Below the pieces are notes generated by a model. It did no database searches and was not told the DNA's origin. It saw nothing but the letters and a program-made list of their open reading frames with translations. Positions 48,404 through 59,020 of a stretch of 64,000 nucleotides of DNA are shown piece after piece. Made by a program: the position numbers and the translations under genes. Source of the DNA: Cryphonectria parasitica EP155 (lineage: Eukaryota > Ascomycota > Sordariomycetes > Diaporthales > Cryphonectriaceae). Positions within the stretch are counted from its first letter, which is position 1. Each line of letters starts with the position of its first letter. Where the stretch lies: NCBI RefSeq assembly GCF_011745365.1, contig NW_024468918.1, positions 958,488 through 1,022,487 of the forward strand. The letters are read 5' to 3'.

Positions 48404-51400
48404 ATGGACGAGGATGACAACCCGAAGTCTGCCCCAGACCGCATCCGCTTCAAGATTTCGGACGAGGAGGCGGCTAGAGCCTCGACAAGCCGTAGTAACC
48501 AACACAACCATGCTACTCTCCCGCTGGCTCGTTCGGCGACAGCGATCTCGGAAGACTCTGTGTCGCTTTTTCCTGTCAATGGCCGTGGGAGCATGACGAT
48601 AGAGCCTGCCGCTGCTTTGCCGATTCAATACCGGACTCTGTAAGCCACGCCAGATGAATTAGCAGATCGTTTATCATCTATTGTTCATTGCCTTTTGATC
48701 AAGTGACTGTGTTCTGACTACCAGGCAGATCCATTGATATCGACGACGCCAAGGGCAAAGACAAGAAGAATGCTGCAGTCACAGGTAATTGATATCTGGT
48801 GTTCCGAGTCTTGACAGCCAATGATGTTCCCAAAGCAATCTGGCTACTGGTTTCTGACACAATACAAACTCGCTACAAACTATCAGATCTCGCCGACTTA
48901 GAATGGCATACCATCACGACCGACGAGCTCCTCCAACGTATGAACTTATCCCTCAAAGACGGCCTCTCCGAAGAACAAGTAAGAATCCGCCAGCACCGCT
49001 ATGGAAAAAACGCACCCTCGCCACCACCGACCCATCATTTCAAGACCATCGCGGGATATTTCTTCAAGGGATTCGGATCCATCCTCCTCATCGCGGCTAT
49101 CCTTGTCTTCATCGCCTGGCGACCCCTAGGCGACCCTCCTGCGCAGGCGAATCTTGCCCTTGCCATCGTCCTGGTTGCCGTGTTCCTCATCCAGGCTGGG
49201 TTTAACATGTGGCAAGACTGGTCTTCGGGCCGCGTCATGGCCAGTATCAAGAACATGCTGCCTGACGAGTGCCACGTCGTTCGGGACGGCACGCAGAGGA
49301 CACTGTTTGCAAATGATTTAGTTCCTGGTGATGTCCTGCTGGTCAAGGCTGGGAACAAATTACCGGCAGACGTGAGGTTTACACAGGTCTCGTCGGATGC
49401 GAAATTTGATCGGTCTATTCTTACTGGTACGTTCTCCAAGGAGGACCTCGCAAGACTTTTTTCATATCATTGCCTTTGCTCAAAAAGAACTCTTCCCCTA
49501 CACAAATGACCGCCTGGAAACCTGTCAACATATACTGTGGCTTGGATTATTTTACTGACTATGTCAATCATCCTTTCAGGAGAATCGGTGCCCCTCTCAG
49601 CCGCAGTCGATTCGACAGACAAGAACTACCTGGAGACGAAGAACATTGGTCTCCAAGGAACACACTGTGTCTCGGGAACATGCACTGGCGTCGTTGTTGC
49701 CACAGGGAACCGCACCGTGTTTGGCAGAATTGCCAAATTGACAAGTGAACCTAAGACTGGCATGACTACGCTTGAGCGTGAGGTGCTGAACTTTGTCTTG
49801 ATCATATGCTCGATCATGGCCATTATGATCATCATCGTCTTGATACTTTGGTATGTCTGAGCAAATACTTCCTATTTCGTCTTTCTCACCTGGCGATAAG
49901 CCTGGCCACTGAGCTGGGTTTTTTTTCTTCCTTTTGTATTAACACTTGATATTTCCTCAGGGCCGCGTGGCTGAGAAAAGAGCATCCAGACTGGATCAAT
50001 GTCCCCACGCTCATCGTCGACTGCGTCTCCGTGGCTGTGGCTTTCATCCCCGAGGGCCTCCCGGTAGCCTTAACGGCGAGTCTGACAATCAGTGCCAATA
50101 TGATGCGCAAGAACAAGATCCTGTGCAAGTCCTTGAAGACTGTCGAAACTCTGGGATCAGTATCCGTGATTTGCTCAGACAAGACCGGAACTCTGACTGC
50201 GGTATGTGTTCAAATCTGTTCCCAGTCTATAACATTAGTATGAATCATCCTATAAGATGCTGATTTCTCTCCTGGTGATTAGAACAAGATGCAGGTCAAG
50301 GAATGCTGTCTGGGCCTCGAGAAGATGACAGCAGACGCAGCACGAGACATGCTCGTCGCAGAGCGCAACACGGCTGGCAGGTTCGCTGGCAACGCCATCG
50401 ACCAGCTGCGCACCATAGCAGGGCTCTGCAACTCGGCCGAGTTTGATTCTCAGACTCGAAGACTGCCCTTGGCCGAGCGCAGGATCCACGGGGATGCGAC
50501 TGACTCTGCCATTCTCCGCTTTGCCGAGTCTCTTGGCCCCGTCTCGGAGCTGAAGAGGTGCTGGCAGACAAAGTTTGAGCTTGCCTTTAACAGCAAGAAC
50601 AAGTTTATGATCAGGGTGCTGGGGTTGACGCATCCTGATGGCCTTGAGGATGCAGTTCCTATGGATACAGCCTCCATGTTTGAGCCTGGCGATATGTAAG
50701 AAGAGAGAGAGAGAGGATCCCTCTTTTCATTCATTATCACCATTCGTTCCATGATACTGACACATGCATTGACCTTTTCAACAGGCTTCTTACTATCAAG
50801 GGCGCCCCTGATAGGCTTCTCGACCGTTGTAGTCGCTACATTGGCAGGACTGGAGCATCGCACATCCTCAGCGACACGACAAGAGAGCAAATCGAGGCCA
50901 TACAGCAAGAGTACTCTGCCCAGGGCCGCCGTGTGCTTCTCCTCGCCCACAAGGCCCTCTCACGCAGCTGCATCCGGTCTACATCGCCCTTGTCCTCCGC
51001 ATTCGAGGGCGAAGTGACCCAGCAGGCAAAGTCCGGCCTCACGCTGGTCGGGCTTGTGGCCATAGCAGACCCGCCGCGCCCTGAGATCCCACAGGTCGTC
51101 AAGACTTTAAGAGGTGCTGGCATTCGAATCTTCATGGTCACAGGCGACTTTGCGCTGACGGCGCAGGCCATCGCGGCGGAGTGTGGGATTATTACTGGTC
51201 CTGCTGCGTCAGTCAGGGATGCCTCTGCCCTCAGTCGACATCCCCTGGCCCACCACTCGGAGTTGAACGATACTAATACTCATAATGATAATAATAACGC
51301 TACACATGGGGCAGAACCAGAAGCAGAAGTAGCAGCAGAAGCAAGAACCACCACCAACTCTGCCCTCCACCGCCGGAACCAGGATAAAAACAACAATGCG

Positions 51401-52590
51401 TCCTCGCCAACCTCGATCGTCCTCACAGGTTCTGACCTCATGGCCATGAACGAGTCGCAGTGGGACCAGCTGGCCTACTCATACACAGAAGTCGTCTTTG
51501 CCCGGACCACACCAGAGCAGAAACTGCGCATCGTCCGCGAGCTGCAAGTTCGGGGTCTGGTCGTCGGCATGACAGGCGATGGCGTCAATGATGCGCCCGC
51601 GCTCCGGGCTGCGGACGTGGGCATCGCTGTGGGGTCGGGCAGTGACATCGCGGTCGAGGCTGCGGATATGGTCCTCCTCGAGAACTTTGGGAGTGTCGTC
51701 GAGGCTGTCAGGTTTGGGCGCATGATGTTTGATAATCTCAAGAAGACGATTGCGTATTTGCTGCCTGCTGGGAGTTTCTCCGAGTTCTGGCCCGTCTTTA
51801 CCAATGTGGCGTTTGGTCTGCCGCAGGTCTTGAGCAGTTTCTTGATGATTGTGATCTGGTAAGTCAAGGTTCTTCTCCATGAACAAGAAGAAAGGAAGAG
51901 AGGAAAGAGTGGAAAGAGAGATTACTGTCAACGTTGGCTTCCTATGCTAATTCGTCAATCTCTACAATCAGCTGCTTCACAGACTGCCTGGCCGCCACAG
52001 CCCTGGCCTACGAGAAACCCGAGGCGGACGTGCTCCTGCGCCCACCACGCGTCATCGGTGTCGACAGGCTGGTCGACTGGAAGCTCATCGTTCATTCGTA
52101 CGGCTTCATCGGCTTCATGGAGACGCTCGCCTCCTTCGCCATGTCGTACTGGTATCTCCAGCGCAGCGGAATCCCCTTTAGTGCACTGTGGTTCGGGTTC
52201 GGAAACCTGCCCGCTGATATCGACGACGCGTACTACACGGACAAGCTCAACGTGGCCAGCTCTATCTACTTTGTCAACCTGGTCGTCATGCAGTGGTTCA
52301 ACCTGCTGTCGGTACGAACAAGACGGCTGTCTTTGTTTCAGCACCCGCCGCTGTGCAACAGGGCCACGCAGAACCTGTGGCTGTTCCCTGCGGTCCTGTT
52401 CGCTCTGGTCATGGTCTTTTTCTGGTGTTATATTCCTAAGCTGCAGCAGGTCCTGGGCACGGCGGCGGTGCCAGTAGAGTATTGGTTCTTGCCGATGGCG
52501 TATGGACTGGGGATCTTGTTGTTGGACGAGGGGCGTAAATTCTGGGTGAGGAGGTGGCCTCGTGGTGTGATAGCTCAGTGGGCGTGGTAG
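48404..52590 (+). CDS. P-type cation ATPase, P2C-like (Na+/K+- or H+/K+-ATPase alpha-related)
   Basis: Exons: 48404-48639, 48729-48784, 48887-49426, 49580-49850, 49961-50201, 50283-50695, 50785-51858, 51972-52590; 1149 aa, all phases closing. Core motifs: TGES at 277-280 (split by an intron), [13 protein letters not shown], the phosphorylated Asp441 in [32 protein letters not shown] and [13 protein letters not shown]. The TM5-6 region ([27 protein letters not shown]) resembles the P2C group and not Ca2+ pumps or ENA-type pumps, but the transported ion cannot be read. A low-complexity insertion rich in Asn/Thr/Ala/Glu (about residues 740-790) sits in the P-domain. After DKTGTLT the usual Gln is Ala (exon junction). 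The ATG at 48404 has a better context than 48362, which would add 14 residues. No beta subunit is nearby. Confidence 0.93.
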
Positions 52591-52959
52591 AAGGTAATTA
52601 TGGTAGATCAGATAAGAGTGGCTGTATAGATTCTTGACTTATGAAAGAAGTAGAAATCGATGATTTGTACATATGGAGGCAGTTCTTCTGTTTTTGGTTC
52701 TGACATATCAGACATCTTTTTCTTTTTCTTTTTCTTTTCTCTTCAATTACCAAGGGACAACCAGAAGAATCTTATGATATCCAATACGAGTGTTCTTCCA
52801 GCTCTCTCTCTAAATAGTCATGTTCCAATGGAAAGAGTGGCCCGTCTGTGTAAACGTCGTCTTCTTTGTGAAAGTTGCAGATCGACAACTGGACTGCCCG
52901 AGAATCCCAGCAATAAGAAGCAACATGTCAAGCAGCAATCATCCAATCATCTGGAAGAT
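52591..52959. other. Spacer between ATPase and tRNA-Met
   Basis: 3' flank of the ATPase gene, with a T-rich tract at about 52715-52741. Nothing else. Confidence 0.5.
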
Positions 52960-53067
52960 GTCTGAGTGGCTCAGTTGGTTAGAGCGTTGGTCTCATAGCA
53001 TGACTCGGTGGAACAACCATCGGGAGCACCAATCCAAAGGTCGTGAGTTCGAGTCTCACCTCGGACA
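52960..53067 (+). tRNA. tRNA-Met (CAT), elongator type, with intron
   Basis: Acceptor stem GTCTGAG (52960-52966) pairs with CTCGGAC (53060-53066), with discriminator A at 53067. The D-arm is GCTC..GAGC, and the T-arm GTGAG-TTCGAGT-CTCAC. The anticodon CAT is at 52994-52996. The anticodon arm closes as TTGG/CCAA only if a ~34-nt intron at about 52998-53031, just 3' of A37, is removed; its exact edge is ambiguous by one A. The U31-U39 mismatch is as in other eukaryotic elongator tRNA-Met. A T5 run at 53074-53078 follows as the polymerase III stop. Confidence 0.93.
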
Positions 53068-53073
53068 CTTGCA

Positions 53074-53078
53074 TTTTT
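53074..53078 (+). terminator. RNA polymerase III terminator (T5) of tRNA-Met
   Basis: Run of five T, seven nucleotides after the discriminator base. Confidence 0.7.
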
Positions 53079-54241
53079 GCATTTTCCATCCAAAGCATGA
53101 GAAAAGTTTTTGCCTCTCTCTTCCAATTTGGAATGGAGGAGGTTGTTTTTGTGACGAGGCGTAGGCAGCCTATGTCTGCAGGTGACATGAATGAACGAAG
53201 CGATGGGCGGCGATGGAGAAGCAAGCCTGAACGGATCGGTTCGCCCTTGTTATTGTAGGTACGTTCAAGATATATTCACTATTCACTGTTGGACAGGAAA
53301 TGTGTACTGTATAATAGTCCTCAATGGTACACAGGAGGAAATTATTAGCTATATGCTCATTTGGCTACCATGTACAGTAGTAGGATGTAAATACAGCACC
53401 GTGAGCACGTACGCATATAAACCAGAGTTGTACCATCTTTGGCGATTTGGCCAATCATTTTACATCGTTCCAGGCCCACCACACAGCCACGGGCAGTCCG
53501 GCTTTGAGGATGTTTTATTTTCTCCGTTCCAGCTGTCGTGGTCATCCTTCTGCCCTCGGACTGGGCCCATCCTGATAGGCGACCTCGCCAGAATCCGAAC
53601 GACGCGATGCCTTTTGGGAGAAATCCCCTAGGTTGGGGCTATGCTGCTACTACTTGTATGCGCTATGGTAGGTATGAGTGGAGAATGATAGTCCCCTGTT
53701 CCCCTCTCCAGCCGGTTTATACTATTATAGGCCTGGCAGCATGACATCACAATCACAGGGCCGTCTTGTCTCTCTTTTTAAGTGTATATTGCTCTAGTTT
53801 GGGCAGTATAGCGTCGGGTTTACTGATAACAATGCCAACGAAGCGTCTCACAGCCACAGTATTTCCCACGTGCCTAACACTCCCTTTCTGCCATACATTC
53901 CTCTATTTCCACACTCTCGTTCGCAGTAATTGGCTTCCTGTTTCCTTATGTGGCAGCTAAGGTAGAGGGGCGCAGTGGAGACCATGCCATCTCTGTACAC
54001 ATACACGGCCTTGAAGGTTTGATCCGTCCGAAAGCAAGATCTTGAATGTTAGATCTGTGAAACCTACATCTATATAGATCCTCCTCTCTCCCTAAACGTG
54101 CATTCATCCAGATCAGCTTCAATCTATTATACAGTACTCGGTCCTTTTTTTCTTTCTCTCGTCAATCACCCACCCTACTTAATTCCCACTCTAGTGCTCC
54201 TCGTCCCCCTCATTTTCTTCCTCCTCTGACAACCTTCCAAC
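53079..54241. other. Intergenic region (tRNA-Met / SYLF gene)
   Basis: About 1.2 kb. Several GTAC elements occur at 53290-53410, and a pyrimidine-rich leader (54140-54240) precedes the SYLF gene. No gene was supported. Confidence 0.5.
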
Positions 54242-55489
54242 ATGTCCGCACCTCAAGACCACGAACATCAAAACCCAGACTACTACGCCGAGACGGCCAG
54301 TCTGGGCGCCAACCCATCCCGGTACCAAGAATACTCGCAGCAATACCCCCCTCCTCCTACTCCTCCTCGGCCCTCGGGCCCTGCTGACGAGTTCACCACA
54401 ACGGATGAGCACCCTCCACCAAAGCCACCTCGACCTGGACACGTTTCCCCAGGGCTGGCAGCCACCATAACCGAACAACAGCAAGCCGGTGGAAACAGCA
54501 AGGTGTCGATGAGGGAACGTCTCTTCCAGTGGAGCACCAGAGTCGGCGTCCCCGTCAACAAACTAACCAACAAGCTTGGTTCCGAGGCCTGGTGGCCTTC
54601 GACTTTGGACATTGAATGTGACAAGGCCGCTAGGATCCTTCAGTCCTTTGCCAGTATGTGTAACTCCCCAACTCCCTCCTCCTCCTCCCCCCTCCATGAT
54701 ATCTCTTCTTCTAAGACACCCCTCCCCTCCCTCTCTTCCAGAAGACGGCTTCTACACCACAGAGCCAACAACCCCAACACACCCAAGCAACCCGCCGGCC
54801 CCAAACAAAAACCCAAAGTCCTCGTCAAGATCCCCCAAAAAGCCATCGAATCCGCCGCCGGCCTCGCCATCTTCACCACCTTCCGCACAGGCCTCCACAT
54901 CTCGGGCGCAGGCGGCTCCGGCGTCCTCGTCGCCCGCTCCGCCGACGGCACCTCGTGGTCCCCGCCCTCGGGGTTCCTGGTGCACACGCTGGGCGCCGGC
55001 TTCATGGTCGGTCTGGACATCTACGACTGCGTGTGTGTGCTGCGCACGCCCGAGGCCGTGGCTGCTTTTACGCGCCCGCGCCTGTCCCTGGGCGGCGAGG
55101 TCGGCCTGGTGGCGGGGCCTGTGGGTGCTGGTGCTGCCGTCGACGCGGCGCTGCTGAAGAGCACCAAGCCTGTGTGGGGCTATGTTAAGAGCAGGGGTTT
55201 CTACGCCGGAGTCCAGGCTGATGGGACGGTGATCATCTCGAGGCCGGATGCGAATGCCGCCTTTTATGGCGCCAAGGGTGTCAAGGTGGATCAGATTCTC
55301 AAGGGCAATGTGCCCGCCCAGGGTCCAGAGGGCATGTGGCCTGGGGGAGCTCGCCGTCTGATGGAGGTGCTGAAGAGCGCCGAGGGGAGGCGGGACGTGA
55401 ATGAGGGCTTGTTGAAGGAGGTTGGTGCCGGACCTACGCCAGGAGATCTGGGCCTGGAAGACGAGGGCGCACGAGACGGCAACGAGTGA
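54242..55489 (+). CDS. SYLF-domain (Ysc84/DUF500) lipid- and actin-binding protein, apparent frameshift
   Basis: The N-terminal ~65 residues are proline-rich (PPPPTPPRPS, PPPKPPRPG), likely SH3 ligands, as in Ysc84/SH3YL1-type proteins of endocytosis. The SYLF domain follows: ECDKAARILQSFA, then after an intron KDGFYTTE, and later KIPQKAIESAAGLAIFTTFRTG, SGAGGSGVLVAR, GAGFMVGLDIYDCV, LGGEVGLVAGPVGAGAAVDA and GFYAGVQADGTVI. The likely intron is 54654-54741 (GTATGT...TTCCAG), whose junction restores the conserved FA-KDGFY. From there the reading frame differs by one base from the frame encoding KIPQKAIESA downstream. Alternatively the frame is open with no splicing, or with a GTGTAA donor at 54657, but both destroy KDGFY. 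So either a 1-nt loss lies at about 54750-54800 or there is a sequence error. No SH3 domain follows the SYLF domain. Confidence 0.75.
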   Translation: MSAPQDHEHQNPDYYAETASLGANPSRYQEYSQQYPPPPTPPRPSGPADEFTTTDEHPPPKPPRPGHVSPGLAATITEQQQAGGNSKVSMRERLFQWSTRVGVPVNKLTNKLGSEAWWPSTLDIECDKAARILQSFASMCNSPTPSSSSPLHDISSSKTPLPSLSSRRRLLHHRANNPNTPKQPAGPKQKPKVLVKIPQKAIESAAGLAIFTTFRTGLHISGAGGSGVLVARSADGTSWSPPSGFLVHTLGAGFMVGLDIYDCVCVLRTPEAVAAFTRPRLSLGGEVGLVAGPVGAGAAVDAALLKSTKPVWGYVKSRGFYAGVQADGTVIISRPDANAAFYGAKGVKVDQILKGNVPAQGPEGMWPGGARRLMEVLKSAEGRRDVNEGLLKEVGAGPTPGDLGLEDEGARDGNE

Positions 55490-56350
55490 CAAAGCATGAG
55501 CGAGGCTGACATCTCTTGGCAATGACAGTGACAAGTAGGCAATTGTAGTATTTCTGATTCTGTTGCTGCTCTCATTTTCCTCCTTGTTTCAGTCCACTCC
55601 AGCCTGCGCGGTCTTGAGGGCGGGCGCAGACGGTAGAGCTGTCAATAACCTCCCATCTGACCCGCCACCGCCCCCTTCTTTCCTTGTCTTCCCCCTTCCT
55701 CTCCTCCCATTTGGTATCAATTTACTTGTGTTCCCGTCGGATGAGAAGTCGTGACTCCCAGCGACTGTGCACTGCCCTTCTCCATATCCCGAAGAGCCAG
55801 TTATGCATGCAAAGGCTATATGCGTTGAACAGAGGAAGAAAAGATAGAAAAAGGAAGCAGGTGTCGTAATAAAACAACTACTTTACACAATCTTGAGACA
55901 GTAGACAATGGAAACTGTTGAATGATACCTAGCCCTTCGTGACGCTCCCTATTCTGGAAAGAATGCATACTCGAAGCATTGAACAGTTGTACCCAATGTC
56001 ATCGCAATGCTAGCAGCATCACCCTCATTTCCTCGCGCCACCGCTCTTGTTGCCTCTGGGTATCGCTAATTGCATGTTTGGTCACAAGACCCAAAAGAAA
56101 AGCATGCTGAACACTTACGATCTATTGCCGCCAACCCTTTTTCATTGGCCACTGGACCGTCTTATGTGCCCCGCGACCTTCAAACACCCTTCCTCTCCTT
56201 CCGTGGCGCTGCTTGTCCTGGACAATCCAAGTGCTTTATCCACTTGAACTGGCCATCAAGACGTGTGATATAACAGCAGGCCCAGGCACACAACAACAGC
56301 CATCGTCGTACGTGGCATTGACGGACTCGCGCGTGTGTGTGTGTCATGCC
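55490..56350. other. Convergent intergenic region (SYLF / GRR1)
   Basis: About 0.9 kb of 3' flanking sequence with a GT repeat near 56332-56343. Nothing else was recognised. Confidence 0.5.
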
Positions 56351-59020
56351 TCATGACAAATCCCCAGGAGGACTGCTGCTGCTCGGATCATCCTCGTCCT
56401 CAGCCTCGCCCGGCTCACCTGGGTGGACTGGTTGGCCAGAGGTGTCACTATTGCTGTGACTTGCATTCATGCTCGCCGTGCTGGGACCCGGACCGCCGCC
56501 TAAGCCCACAGGAGCCGTGCTGGCTGTCGGCTGCCCACTCGTCCAATACGCTGGCGGGGCTCTGATCTCGGGGTAAGGTGGGCCACCAGGCTGAGACGCA
56601 AAACTCATCTGGGCCGTAAATGTAGGTCCGTTGGGGAGCGGTGCGCTGTGCGGGAGCGGGTGCTGTTGTTGCCTTGGGTACCAGTGCTGGCTCTGGGGAT
56701 TCCACTGGAAGTCGTTGCTCGACGCTTGAGGCTGTGATGGCGGCGGGATCAGGCTGGCACCCGCTGCTGGAGCCTGCACAGGGTTGTTGTGTGGGGGTGG
56801 TGGAGGAGGAGGAGGAGGAGGAGCAGCATCAACGACCATCTCGCTGCCGTCATCAAGAACATCGTCGTCCTCGATTCCGTCCCTTTCCCGCTCGTCGAAG
56901 CCGAGGTCAGGCCCTGGCTCACCCCCCAGCGGTTGCATGTTGTCGTAGACGAAGTCGAGGGGATTCTGGGCATGCCGCGGCTGTCCATTCGGAGTCGCAT
57001 CCCGCAGGTGGGCAAACGCCACATCGCTGTTCAGATGACGACGAAGACTGGAAACTCCGGCGCCCGAGAAGACGCAGAACACGTTCCGCTGGTGGTCAGT
57101 GAACTCTGTTAAGGGCGAGCACGAGATAAGAGGGTCAGTAATCGAGACGACGTTTCATAAGCCAGAGTCGCCTGAGCAGCGGGTGGGTGCCTTACCAGTG
57201 GGAGCATCGCGACAAAACTGTTCCAAGTCCTGCCTAAGGAAAGCCTGGACCCCGGTAAGACTGAGATGGGTCAGTCGTGGACAGGAATTGAGGAGTCTCA
57301 TGATGCTCTGCACGACACATTTTATCACCAGTCAGTCTCGCATGTTCAAAACACACACATATACAGACACTAGGCTGGGGAGTATTTACCTTCAGGGTGA
57401 GCTGTGTGCAGTAGCTCAGGTGAACGCGCTCCAAGCTGCTCCCGCTGGAGAAGTACTCTGCTGTATTTCTAGAGTCGCCTTCTCTGGGCCTCCGATACCT
57501 CTGATTCGCCTTGGCGAGGGCATAGACAGAAGTGTCGGTGATGTTGTTGCACTTGACCAGACCAATTCTCTTGAGTTTTGGCAGAACAGCAAGCCGTGTG
57601 ACGGACTCGTCGGTCAGATGTGTGCAGCAGCCTAGATCAATATACCGAATTCGGTTGCAACATTGGACCAGGCGCTTCACGGCCTCATCCGTCAGGTTGA
57701 CGCAGTGGCCCAGGTGCACATAGTGCAGGTTCTTGCCCAGCCGGGATATGGCAAACACGGCCTGGTCTGTAATGTTGCGGCACTTGGCAAAGACAACGTT
57801 CCGCAGGCGAGGGGCGGCCTCGATGATCTTCTCGACAGCACGGTCGGTGATCCTGACGCACGACGTCAAGTCAAGAATGCGCAGGTGTTCGTAGGACTTG
57901 CCGGCAGGTAGCGACAGGAAGGCAGTGTCGTCCACGAGCTCGCAGTTGGCCAGCCGGAGCTCCCTGAGGGAGCTGCCCTTGACCAGGAGAGACGTGACCG
58001 GCGTGTTTCCCACCAGCTTGCACTGCTGCAGGTCGATCTCGAGGATATTGGGACAGTGCTCGGCAAAGGCAAGGACAGCATCGTCGGTGATTTGTGTACA
58101 GTCGTTCAATTTGAGCTGTTGAGACCATCGTCAGCACATTACCAACAGTCCCAGCAAGGTGGGTAGTGAAGGAGGAAGAGGAAGAGGGAGGGGGAGGGTA
58201 GCCCGACAAGGGCAGATAGATGGGGAAGAGCACATACCCGCTTGAGCAGCTTGCAGCTCTCGGCGAGCAGGACCAGCGACTCGCTGGCAATCCTGACACA
58301 GCTGGAGATGTTCAGGCCTTGCAGGCGTCTGCAGTGCTCTGCAATGACCTTGATGGACTCCTCGGTGATCTGTTGGTCCCCGGAGATGTCGAGGGCCATG
58401 AGGTGGGAGCTGTTGGTGGCGAGGGCAATCAAGCCCGTGTCGGCGAGACCTTTGCAGCCCGTCAGGGTGAGTCGCTCGACGCGGTTGCAGACGGCCAGAG
58501 GGGTGACGCTCCCGTCGTTGACCTGATCTGATAGCTGGGCCAGATTGAGGCGCTTGACGAAGTCGGCGTAGCCATAGTAGGGCTGCTCGCGGCCTAAGGT
58601 GTTGCAGACCATCTCGTACTTTTTCCACGTGGTGCAGGCAGGGCGGTGCCAGAGCAGGTCGACAGCGTTCCTAGACCATCGCTTGCAGGTGAGCATAATG
58701 TTCAGGAGATCGCTCGAGGCGGACAGCTTGGAGAAGATGCATATAAGTATCTCGTTGGGCAGCCGCTGGACCGGTGGTAAGCACTCGTATTCGTCCGTGA
58801 CCTGCATGTCCTGCAGGTTGGGCACGCCCAGGGAAGATTCGGAGTCATTGCCGTTGAGGTAGAAATCGGACTCCTCGGCGGGGAGGGGGGTGCTGGCTGA
58901 GGACGTAGACCTCGAGTCTTGTGGGTCATCACCAGCGGCTGCGGCGGATGGTGTAGGAGGACTACGAGGCTGGCGGCCGTTGGCTATCGCGTCGAGAGAA
59001 GACGCGCCCTGGCTCGCCAT
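56351..59020 (-). CDS. grr1: GRR1-type F-box/leucine-rich-repeat protein (SCF ubiquitin ligase)
   Basis: Exons (complement): 59020-58238, 58115-57390, 57307-57196, 57105-56351; 791 aa. After a Ser/Pro-rich N-tail, an F-box spans about residues 86-130 (RLPNEILICIFSKLSASSDLLN...CKRWSRNAVDLLW), which binds Skp1. Then about 12-13 cysteine-containing LRRs follow (for example LTLTGCKGLADTGLIAL, IDLGCCTHLTDESVTRL), forming the substrate cradle. The C-terminal ~250 residues are acidic and Pro/Gln-rich with a 10-proline run, typical of filamentous-fungal GRR1. In yeast, Grr1 targets G1 cyclins and nutrient-signalling regulators, linking glucose sensing to the cell cycle. All splice phases close. Nearby UBC1 and RPT2 are other parts of the same degradation route, but they are more than 10 kb away. 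Confidence 0.97.
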
